Notes under the pieces: model-generated
Databases searched by the model: none
Told to the model about the DNA's origin: nothing
The model's input: the letters and a program-made list of their open reading frames with translations, nothing else
Made by a program: the position numbers and the translations under genes
Shown here: in pieces, positions 7,404 through 13,792 of the stretch
How the letters are laid out: the number at the start of each line of letters is the position of its first letter
Position numbering within the stretch: position 1 is the stretch's first letter
Assembly (NCBI GenBank): GCA_002451065.1
Contig: DKBC01000044.1
Span: 1 to 14,592 of the forward strand
From: Betaproteobacteria bacterium UBA6910
GTDB lineage: Bacteria > Pseudomonadota > Gammaproteobacteria > Burkholderiales > UBA6910
Length of the DNA: 14,592 nt
Reading direction: 5' to 3'

Positions 7404-8444
7404 ATGCGCCCCGCGGATATCCAGATCATCCTCGAGCAGGAATTTCTCTCGGTGGCCGAAGGCCACCACACGCCGGTCATGCTGTGGGGCGCTCCCGGCG
7501 TCGGCAAGTCCCAGATGATCGCCCAGATCGGTGCCCGGCACGAGGCGCCGGTGGTGGACATCCGGCTCTCGCAAATGGAGCCTTCGGACTTGCGGGGGAT
7601 CCCGTTCCGCTCTGGCGACCTGGTGGAGTGGGCCGTGCCCGCCCTCCTCCCGGACGCCCGGCGCCACGGGCCCCGGGGCATTCTGTTCCTGGACGAGATC
7701 ACGTCGGCTTCCCCGACGGTTTCGGCCGCTGCCTACCAGCTGATACTGGACCGGCGCCTGGGCGAGTACCAGATGCCGGACGGCTGGGCCATCTTCGCCG
7801 CCGGCAACCGGCAGGGCGACCGGGGCGTTGTCTATGCCATGCCCTCACCCCTGGCCAACCGCTTCTCCCACCTCACGGTGGACGTCAACATCGACGACTG
7901 GGCGGCCTGGGCTTTCCAGGCCGGGATGGACGAGCGGCTCATCGCCTTCCTCCGCTTCCGCCCGGAGCTGCTGTTTGATTTCGACCCGGCCCAGAATCCG
8001 GTGGTGTTTCCCACTCCCCGCTCCTGGGAGTTCGCTCACCGGGCGCTGCGCAAATTCGAGGGCACGCCGCGGCTGCTGCCCGCGCTGCAGTCGGTGGTGG
8101 GCGAGGCGGCGGGCGTGGAGTTCAAGGCCTACCTCGACAACCTGGGCAAGCTCCCGGATCTGGATGCCATCCTGCGCGGTGAGGCAGTGGAGGTGCCGGA
8201 GGAGATCGACCTCCAGTACGCCGTGGCGGCAGCTCTCATCGCCCGTGCCGTACGGCTCTCCGGAGCCAAGCGGCGCGAGGCCCTGGGCCATGTCCTCGAC
8301 TACGCCGGGCGCTTCCCGCTGAAGGAAATGGGCGTGATGCTGGTCTCGGACCTGAGCCGCGCGGTGGGCGGCGACCTGTTCGAGGTGCCACAGTTCGAAC
8401 GCTGGTCGGGCCTGGTGGCGGACGTGCTGCTGTTCACCCACTGA
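7404..8444 (+). CDS. MoxR-type AAA+ ATPase
   Basis: MoxR AAA+ ATPases act as hexameric chaperones that remodel or activate client metalloproteins, usually with a VWA-domain partner encoded next door (NorQ/NorD, CbbQ/CbbO). The 346-residue protein shows Walker A GAPGVGKS (29-36), Walker B ILFLDE (93-98), sensor-1 Asn135 in FAAGNRQGDRG and an ANRFSH segment (151-156) with a likely arginine finger. The C-terminal about 150 residues form the lid and a variable region. It is the first gene of a four-gene run; the VWA partner starts 7 nt after its stop. No clear Shine-Dalgarno precedes the ATG, and the 110-nt gap after the HExxH gene shows no convincing promoter, so transcription might continue from the cysG operon. 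ATPase and chaperone roles are family knowledge; the client is not shown by sequence. Confidence 0.92.
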   Translation: MRPADIQIILEQEFLSVAEGHHTPVMLWGAPGVGKSQMIAQIGARHEAPVVDIRLSQMEPSDLRGIPFRSGDLVEWAVPALLPDARRHGPRGILFLDEITSASPTVSAAAYQLILDRRLGEYQMPDGWAIFAAGNRQGDRGVVYAMPSPLANRFSHLTVDVNIDDWAAWAFQAGMDERLIAFLRFRPELLFDFDPAQNPVVFPTPRSWEFAHRALRKFEGTPRLLPALQSVVGEAAGVEFKAYLDNLGKLPDLDAILRGEAVEVPEEIDLQYAVAAALIARAVRLSGAKRREALGHVLDYAGRFPLKEMGVMLVSDLSRAVGGDLFEVPQFERWSGLVADVLLFTH

Positions 8445-8451
8445 GGCGGTG

Positions 8452-9615
8452 ATGGCCGACAAGGACGCCGCCACCAAGCTCTCCGCGGCACGCACCCGCC
8501 TGGTGCTCGACAAACCCTTTCTCGGCGCCCTGGTGATGCGCCTGCCCGTGGTGGATGCGAATCCCGACTGGTGCCGGACCACCGCCACCGACGCCCGCAG
8601 CTTCTACTACAACCGGCGCTATATCGAGGCGCTCTCCCAGCCCGAGGTGGAGTTCATGGTGGCCCATGAGGCCCTCCACTGCGCCCTGTCACACTTCGCA
8701 CGCCGCCAGCACCGGGTGAAGCTGCGCTGGGACATCGCCTGCGATCTCGCCATCAATCCGCTGCTGGTGGAGGAAGGGCTCAAGGCGCCGCCCGGCTCCC
8801 TGCTGCTGGATCAATTCACCGGCATGGCCGCGGAAGAAATCTATCCCTGCCTGGAGGACAAGGGCGACGGCGAGGAGCCCCTGGACCAGCATCTCTACGA
8901 CGGCCCCGACGGGGGTCCCTCGGATACCTCTCCCGGCGGTGCCGCCGGGGCAGGCGGCGCCCCGCGGCCGCGGCCCCTGTCGCCCCAGGAGCGCCAGGCC
9001 CTGGACCAGCAGTGGAAGCAGCGCCTCGCCAGCGCGGCCCAGGCGGCCCTGGCCGCCGGCAAGCTCAAGGGCGCGCTGGCACGCCTGGTGCAGCAGATGG
9101 AAAAGCCGCATCTCAACTGGCGCGTCCTGCTGGCCCACCATCTCGCCCTTACCGCCCGGGAGGACCACAGCTACATGCGACCGAGCCGGCGTGAGGGTCC
9201 GGCCATCCTGCCCAGTTTGCGGAGCCACGAGGCGGACATCCTGGCGGTGCTTGACACCAGCGGTTCCGTTTCTGACGGAGAGATGCGCGACTTCCTGGCA
9301 GAGATCAACGCCATCAAGGGCCAGCTCCACGCCCGCGTCACCCTGCTCGCCTGCGACACCGGCTTCGCGGAAGGCTGCCCCTGGGTGTTCGAGCCGTGGG
9401 AGGAACTCACCCTGCCCCCGTCCATCACGGGTGGCGGCGGGACCGATTTCCGCCCGCCCTTTCGGTGGATCGAACAGCAGGACCTGCATCCCGGGGTCGT
9501 GGTCTACTTCACGGACGCCCGGGGTGTGTTTCCCGCCGAGCCCGCCTGCCCGGTGGTGTGGCTGGTGAAAGGACACGCGCCAGTGCCCTGGGGCAACCGC
9601 ATCCAGCTCAACTAA
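8452..9615 (+). CDS. VWA-like protein with N-terminal putative metallopeptidase domain (DUF2201 type), MoxR partner
   Basis: A two-domain 387-residue protein of the type encoded beside MoxR ATPases. The N-terminal putative metallopeptidase domain (about 10-135) has HEALH at 72-76 and a conserved-looking segment WDIACDLAIN at 93-102, whose Asp98 may be a third metal ligand. A flexible Gly/Pro/Asp-rich linker follows (about 137-178). The C-terminal VWA-like domain (about 262-387) has a complete MIDAS: DTSGS at 268-272, Thr331 after GGGG, and Asp355 in YFTDARG. It probably bridges the AAA+ ring to a client through metal-ion adhesion, by analogy with NorD and CbbO. Whether the HExxH domain cleaves anything is unknown. 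ATG 8452 is preferred over GTG 8449 because GAGG at 8443-8446 is 5 nt from the ATG. DsrS starts 16 nt after its stop. Confidence 0.9.
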   Translation: MADKDAATKLSAARTRLVLDKPFLGALVMRLPVVDANPDWCRTTATDARSFYYNRRYIEALSQPEVEFMVAHEALHCALSHFARRQHRVKLRWDIACDLAINPLLVEEGLKAPPGSLLLDQFTGMAAEEIYPCLEDKGDGEEPLDQHLYDGPDGGPSDTSPGGAAGAGGAPRPRPLSPQERQALDQQWKQRLASAAQAALAAGKLKGALARLVQQMEKPHLNWRVLLAHHLALTAREDHSYMRPSRREGPAILPSLRSHEADILAVLDTSGSVSDGEMRDFLAEINAIKGQLHARVTLLACDTGFAEGCPWVFEPWEELTLPPSITGGGGTDFRPPFRWIEQQDLHPGVVVYFTDARGVFPAEPACPVVWLVKGHAPVPWGNRIQLN

Positions 9616-9631
9616 GGGCCGGGACCCTCGG

Positions 9632-10777
9632 GTGTCCAAGCAAAGCCGCTACTCGATCCAGGCCAGCATGGCGCTCACCCATGAGGACCGGTTGCGCCTG
9701 CACGTGCTGCTCAAGAACGTGCAGGCAATCCGCATCGACGAGCGCTCCCTTACCGTCCGTGGACTCGCGGAGCGCGGCGAGGCGGCGGTGAAGCTCAACC
9801 CCGACGTGAAGCCGGAGCTTTACCTGAAGCGCGTGCGCGAGTTTATCTCCGCCCACGTCACCGGCTCCCCCGGCGGCTACCCGGTGTACCTCGCCCGCTG
9901 GACCCGCATGGGCCAGGCCCCGGACGACAGCCTTGCCAACCTGCTCATGCTCGGGGAGCCGGAGGCCATCGCGGCGGCGGCCTGCGCGCCGGGACTCAGC
10001 GACGAGCTGGCGGAGCGGCTATGGTGGGTGGAGCCGACCTCGGAGAACGCCCGGCGCATGCTGGAGCGCGAATGCGTCGTCCAGGGCAAGATGGGGGCGG
10101 TCCTCGCTGCCCACCTGGTGGAGCACCTGCCGTTCGAGACCGAGCCGCGGGTGCGCTACGAGACGGTGCGCCTGGTGCTCCAGGGAAACTTGCTGGACGA
10201 GGACGCGCGCCTCGCCCTCTGGCAGCGCTCCGCCCGGGAAAACGCTTATCGGGTGGCGTTCCTCTTCGCTGCCGCCGACCGGCTTCCCGCGCGGCAGCCC
10301 GCGTGGACCGATTTCGCCCAGGTGGCGCCGGCGCTCGCCACGCTTGCGGCAGAGGGGAACGCCCTCGCAGCCCTGCTCACCAAGGCGCTGGACGGACCGG
10401 GACAGGCGTTCGTCATTGCCGCCGAGGAGGCCCTCGGCAGACTCACCGACCGGGACGTGGCCGCGGCCGCCTTCGCCGCCATGGGAAATTATTTCCGGCG
10501 CCCTGGTGTTCCCGGCACTTCGGCCCTGGAACTGGCGGCATGCCGGCGCGCAACCGAGGCCCAACTGGACAGTCCCGATTTCGAAACCGCGGCCGTGCTC
10601 GCCGTCCTGCCGCGGCTCAGGGACCAGTTGTTCGCGGTCCATTACCTGGGCCGCGTGGGCGAAGCCACCATCCTCGACTTTCTCGCCCACACCACGGCCA
10701 GCGGGACCGTGCTGCGAAAACAGATCCAGCCCTTGGCGCAGCCCGTCATCGAGCAGCTTTCCCGGGTGCGGAGCTAA
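9632..10777 (+). CDS. dsrS: Probable DsrS, dsr-associated protein of unknown biochemical function
   Basis: DsrS is encoded with reverse-type dsr genes in sulfur oxidisers such as Allochromatium vinosum; its biochemical role is unknown. I identify this 381-residue protein from remembered family sequence, especially the N-terminal HEDRLRLHVLL, the conserved-looking HVTGSPGGYPVYLARWTRMGQ core (residues 75-95), SENARRMLERE and PFETEPRVRYETVRLVLQ. Support comes from dsrN and dsrR 3 kb away. It appears soluble and largely helical, rich in Ala/Leu with repeat-like helices in the second half. It has only two or so cysteines, no signal peptide and no cofactor motif. The GTG at 9632 starts the longest form; ATG 9668 (Met13) would give MALTHEDRLRL, and neither has a strong ribosome site. 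It lies 16 nt after the VWA gene, which ties it to the MoxR/VWA pair. A remote alternative is an unrelated helical-repeat protein. Confidence 0.7.
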   Translation: MSKQSRYSIQASMALTHEDRLRLHVLLKNVQAIRIDERSLTVRGLAERGEAAVKLNPDVKPELYLKRVREFISAHVTGSPGGYPVYLARWTRMGQAPDDSLANLLMLGEPEAIAAAACAPGLSDELAERLWWVEPTSENARRMLERECVVQGKMGAVLAAHLVEHLPFETEPRVRYETVRLVLQGNLLDEDARLALWQRSARENAYRVAFLFAAADRLPARQPAWTDFAQVAPALATLAAEGNALAALLTKALDGPGQAFVIAAEEALGRLTDRDVAAAAFAAMGNYFRRPGVPGTSALELAACRRATEAQLDSPDFETAAVLAVLPRLRDQLFAVHYLGRVGEATILDFLAHTTASGTVLRKQIQPLAQPVIEQLSRVRS

Positions 10778-10805
10778 TATACGGGATTCCGGAATTTGGC
10801 TGAAC

Positions 10806-11219
10806 ATGCCCCGCAAGCCGTTTTTGCCGCCGAACCGCCGCACTGCCCCGACCGGTCCCGGGAAGCTGGATCGGGTGCTGGCCGAGGCCCGCAAGGCCCG
10901 GGAAGCCCGCGACGCCGGGTACCGCGAGCGGGCGCTCAAAATCCTGCCTTGGGTATGCGCGCGCTGCGCCCGGGAATTCTCCGGGGAGCGGCTGAGAGAG
11001 CTGACGGTTCACCACCGGGACGGGAACCACGACAACAACCCTGCCGACGGCAGCAACTGGGAACTGCTGTGCATTTACTGCCACGAAAACGAGCACGCCC
11101 GGTTTCTGGATCACGACGCCGGGGGCGGTGGACCGGGCGACCAGCCGCGCTCCGCGCCGGCGACCCACTCGCCGTTCGCGGGACTGGATGCCCTGCTGAA
11201 GCGCAAGCGGGAGGATTGA
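10806..11219 (+). CDS. yajD: YajD-like HNH nuclease family protein
   Basis: A 137-residue small HNH-motif protein whose core is highly similar to E. coli YajD, a widespread protein with no settled role. The similar core runs from about GYRERALKILPWVCARC through LTVHHRDGNHDNNP, SNWELLCIYCHENEH and FAGLDALLKRK. Metal and catalytic motifs are intact: CxxC at 51-54, His69-His70, Asn78, and CxxCH at 89-93. An extra basic N-terminus of about 38 residues precedes the YajD-like core, and a short Gly/Pro-rich insert lies at 105-120. The start at 10806 follows the DsrS stop by 28 nt. It may be a co-transcribed passenger rather than a sulfur gene. The gene converges with the cytochrome gene, with only 37 nt between stops. 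Nuclease activity is family inference. Confidence 0.9.
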   Translation: MPRKPFLPPNRRTAPTGPGKLDRVLAEARKAREARDAGYRERALKILPWVCARCAREFSGERLRELTVHHRDGNHDNNPADGSNWELLCIYCHENEHARFLDHDAGGGGPGDQPRSAPATHSPFAGLDALLKRKRED

Positions 11220-11221
11220 GC

Positions 11222-11245
11222 GCGCCGGGCCGGCGGGTCCGGCGC
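11222..11245. terminator. Bidirectional GC-rich hairpin between convergent genes
   Basis: A 10-bp stem (GCGCCGGGCC with GGTCCGGCGC, including one G-U pair on the plus strand) closes a 4-nt GGCG loop in the 37-nt gap between the HNH and cytochrome stops. No T-run follows on either side, so it resembles the T-poor terminators common in GC-rich genomes or a 3'-end stabiliser. Its location makes a transcript-end role likely for both operons. Confidence 0.5.
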
Positions 11246-11256
11246 AAGGTTGGAGC

Positions 11257-11865
11257 TTACTTCGCCTGCAGGTAGGCCGCCACCGCCTTCATCTCGTCCG
11301 CGGTCATCTTCTTCACCACATTGTCCTTCATGACAGTGCCGTGGGGACGCAGCTTGGTATTGAATTCGTTGAGTTGGCGCACCAGGTACTCGGCGTGCTG
11401 GCCCGCGATCCTCGGGAACACCGATGCGCCCTCGCCGTTCCGGCCATGGCACTGGGTGCATGCCGGAATCCCCTTGGCCGGAACGCCCTCTTCGAAAATC
11501 TGCTTGCCCTGCGCCATCAGCTTCGGGCTGCCGGCCTTGCCTGGCACCGCCTTCTGCTCGGCATAGTACTCCGCGAGCCCGGTTATAGTGGCGTCGTCCA
11601 GCAGGGCCGAAATGCCCCACATGTAGCCCTGGGGGCTGGAATCGGAACGCCCCTGGCTGCGGAATTTTTTGAGCTGCTCCTGGGTGTAGAGGGCTGGCTG
11701 ACCCGCCAGCTTGGGATAGGCGGGTGAGGCGCTAACACCGCCCTCCCCGTGGCAGGCGTTGCAGACATGGATTGCCCGCTCCACCAGGGTCTGCTCGGCC
11801 GCCGGAAGCGAACTGGTGCCGAGGATGGCGAGAATGGCAAAGAAAATGGCGGGGGCTTTTCGCAT
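11257..11865 (-). CDS. Diheme cytochrome c4-like protein, periplasmic
   Basis: A 202-residue exported protein with two heme c attachment sites, CNACH at 35-39 and CTQCH at 136-140, in two similar half-domains, as in cytochrome c4. The N-terminal signal peptide (hydrophobic 5-20) is probably cleaved after LPAA, near residue 23. Candidate axial methionines are Met82 (GYMWGIS) in the first half and Met179 or Met187 in the second. The repeated PKLAGQPALYTQEQLKKF and PRIAGQHAEYLVRQLNEF segments are typical of c4-type diheme proteins. Such proteins carry electrons between membrane complexes and terminal oxidases. It is the last gene of the dsrN-dsrR-lpd block, 73 nt after the flavoprotein, with a strong AGGAGA ribosome site 5 nt from the ATG. 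A role in electron transfer linked to sulfur oxidation is inferred from position only. Confidence 0.93.
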   Translation of the reverse strand: MRKAPAIFFAILAILGTSSLPAAEQTLVERAIHVCNACHGEGGVSASPAYPKLAGQPALYTQEQLKKFRSQGRSDSSPQGYMWGISALLDDATITGLAEYYAEQKAVPGKAGSPKLMAQGKQIFEEGVPAKGIPACTQCHGRNGEGASVFPRIAGQHAEYLVRQLNEFNTKLRPHGTVMKDNVVKKMTADEMKAVAAYLQAK

Positions 11866-11938
11866 GGGTTTCTCCTGTCGGCAACAGCCGCCATCATAGC
11901 AAATCGCGTCGCTCCTGCCCTGCCGGACCCTGCGGCAA

Positions 11939-13402
11939 CTAGGTACGAGCGGCCAGGATACCCGGCCGGAAAATTTCCTTCTCGGAGCGGGCGAAGGCGG
12001 AGGCGTAGGGATCCACCGTGGTTTCCAGTTCCTCGCACCAGGACGGGTGTGAGTAGCTCATGTCCTTGAAGAACCACAGCCCGCGGGTGGACTGGCAGGC
12101 GGCGGACATCATGTGGATCTGCTCGCCGGCCTCGGGGCCGACAATGCAGCCCCCCAGCAGCTGACCGGTCTCGGCGTCGTGCACCACCTCGATGAATCCC
12201 TCGTGCTCGTGGTGGGCGCGGGCCTTGCCGGAGCCGGCCATGGGCGTGCGGGCCACGTCGGCGTCGAACCCGGCTTCCTCGGCCTGGTCCTCGGTGAGTC
12301 CCACCGCGGCGATCTCCAGGGCGGAGTGCACCACGATGGGCACCTTGAAATAGTTGGTGGTCACGCGGTTGCCCGCCACGGCGTTGCCGGCAGCAATCTT
12401 GGCGTCATGGAGCGCGGTGTTGGCGGTCATGGGGCCGTGCCGGCAGTCGCCCACCGCGTAGATGCCGGGCACCGTGGTCTCCAGGTAAGGGGTGACACGG
12501 ATGAAGCCATCCTGGTCCAGGTCCACGCCCAAGTCCTCCAGTCCGATGCCGTCATTGCGCGGACGCCGTCCCACCGCCACCAACACCCGGTCGAATCGCT
12601 CCAGCCGACCGTCGCTGAACTTGACTTCCGCCCCTTCCACGTCGGTAAGGCAGCGGGCAATGGTCGTCTGCTTGCGCACGTCGACGCCCACCCGCTTGAG
12701 TTTGCGCTCCAGCACCGTGCTGGCACGCTCGGGAATGCGCGGGTTCGCCAGCAGCCGGTCCGTTTTCTCCGCTATGACCACCTCGCTCCCGAACTGGTGC
12801 ATGAGGAAGCCCAACTCGACGCCGATGGTGCCGCCGCCCACGAACAGCATGCGCTTGGGGAGCTGCCGCAGATCGAACATGAATTCCCGGGAGGTGATGA
12901 CCTTGTCGCCGTCCGCGGGGCACTCAACGAGAGGCCGCGGCTCGGCCCCCGCGGCGATGATGGCGCGGCGGCTGACGAGGCGCACCGTCTTCCCCTCCGG
13001 GCCGGCGACCTCGATCTCGAAGTGCGGCTCGCCGCCCTCCAGGGTGACGCCGGCGAAGCGCGCCGCCCCTTGAACCAAGCGGATGCCGAGGCGCTTGAGC
13101 CACACGGAAAAGTTGTCGCGGATGCCGGCGATCACCTGGTCCTTGTGGGCCATGGCGGAGCCGAAGTCGCCCCGAATCTCTCCAGCCAGACCGCGCCCCT
13201 GCAATTCACGCACGTCCTCGATCAAGGCCGCCAGGTGCAGCAGGGATTTCTTCGGAATGCAGCCCTGGTTGAGGCAGGTGCCTCCGGCGAGCCCCTTTTC
13301 CACCAGTGCGACCCGGGCGCCCAGGTGCGCGGCGGTGACCGCCGACTTGTAGCCGCCGGGCCCGCTGCCGATGACCACCAGGTCGAGGATCGGGGTGTTC
13401 AC
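11939..13402 (-). CDS. Lipoamide-dehydrogenase-like pyridine nucleotide-disulfide oxidoreductase
   Basis: A 487-residue class-I flavoprotein disulfide oxidoreductase. The FAD motif IGSGPGGY is at 11-18 and the redox-active disulfide GGTCLNQGCIPKK at 40-52 (Cys43, Cys48). The NAD(H) motif FVGGGTIGVELG is at 187-198 and the second FAD motif GIYAVGDC at 313-320. The C-terminal interface holds a catalytic-type His452-Glu457 pair in SHPSWCEEL, so the enzyme looks active. It differs from housekeeping Lpd in that interface (HPSWCEE rather than HPTLSE-like), in extra cysteines Cys419, Cys436 and Cys456, and in an FxKVPIVVHSALEIAAVG segment. No E1/E2 or lipoyl protein gene is nearby. It starts with GTG, 33 nt after dsrR, with a GAGGGTGG site upstream. 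It may reduce or oxidise a lipoate- or disulfide-carrying sulfur carrier; that is inference. Confidence 0.88.
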   Translation of the reverse strand: MNTPILDLVVIGSGPGGYKSAVTAAHLGARVALVEKGLAGGTCLNQGCIPKKSLLHLAALIEDVRELQGRGLAGEIRGDFGSAMAHKDQVIAGIRDNFSVWLKRLGIRLVQGAARFAGVTLEGGEPHFEIEVAGPEGKTVRLVSRRAIIAAGAEPRPLVECPADGDKVITSREFMFDLRQLPKRMLFVGGGTIGVELGFLMHQFGSEVVIAEKTDRLLANPRIPERASTVLERKLKRVGVDVRKQTTIARCLTDVEGAEVKFSDGRLERFDRVLVAVGRRPRNDGIGLEDLGVDLDQDGFIRVTPYLETTVPGIYAVGDCRHGPMTANTALHDAKIAAGNAVAGNRVTTNYFKVPIVVHSALEIAAVGLTEDQAEEAGFDADVARTPMAGSGKARAHHEHEGFIEVVHDAETGQLLGGCIVGPEAGEQIHMMSAACQSTRGLWFFKDMSYSHPSWCEELETTVDPYASAFARSEKEIFRPGILAART

Positions 13403-13435
13403 GCCGCCACCCTCACGCTTGTCAGGATCATTCCC

Positions 13436-13792
13436 TCAGCCGCAGCCGCACTTGCCGCGGCCGCAATCGCCCTTGGGCGCAGTGTCGTCCCCCGCGCCGA
13501 GAGGATGCTCGGTGCGGTCGATGAAGATGAACTGGAAATCGCCGGGCTCCAGCTCCACGTAGTCCAGGGTGATGTTCTCCAGCAGGTCCTTGCTCTGGGG
13601 CGCGATCAGCAGGGTGACGCCCTGGCTCTCCACCGCGTTGTCGTTTTCCCGCTCATGGTCGAAGCCGATGCCGTAGTTGACCGAGCCGTCGGCCAGGCGC
13701 TTCGCCGCCACCCGCAGGTGCATGCCCTGGGCGCCGCTCTGGCTGGCCGCGTTCCGGATCTGGTCCGCTGCCTGGGGGGTGACCGTCATCAT
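13436..13792 (-). CDS. dsrR: DsrR, IscA/HesB-like A-type protein of the dsr cluster
   Basis: DsrR is an A-type scaffold-like protein encoded next to dsrN in sulfur oxidisers and needed for full Dsr production; in A. vinosum it reportedly lacks the cysteines used by IscA to bind Fe-S. This 118-residue protein has the IscA-type fold signature (LTPQAADQI-like start, LRVAAKRLADGS, FIFIDRTEHPLGA). The region where IscA has its first cysteine (GCSG) reads LADGSVNYGIGF, with no Cys. The C-terminus, however, ends in CGRGKCGCG with Cys110, Cys115 and Cys117, so the terminal CxC-type pair is present. It overlaps the dsrN stop by 4 nt (ATGA) with an AAGGAAGG ribosome site. A second in-frame ATG at 13789 would shorten it by one residue. 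Identity rests on the family features plus dsrN linkage. Confidence 0.85.
   Translation of the reverse strand: MMTVTPQAADQIRNAASQSGAQGMHLRVAAKRLADGSVNYGIGFDHERENDNAVESQGVTLLIAPQSKDLLENITLDYVELEPGDFQFIFIDRTEHPLGAGDDTAPKGDCGRGKCGCG

Noticed and set aside
11866..11938. TATGAT hexamer as a promoter for the cytochrome gene
   Set aside because: It matches the -10 consensus at 5 of 6 positions, but no -35 box was found at proper spacing, so it is not listed as a feature.
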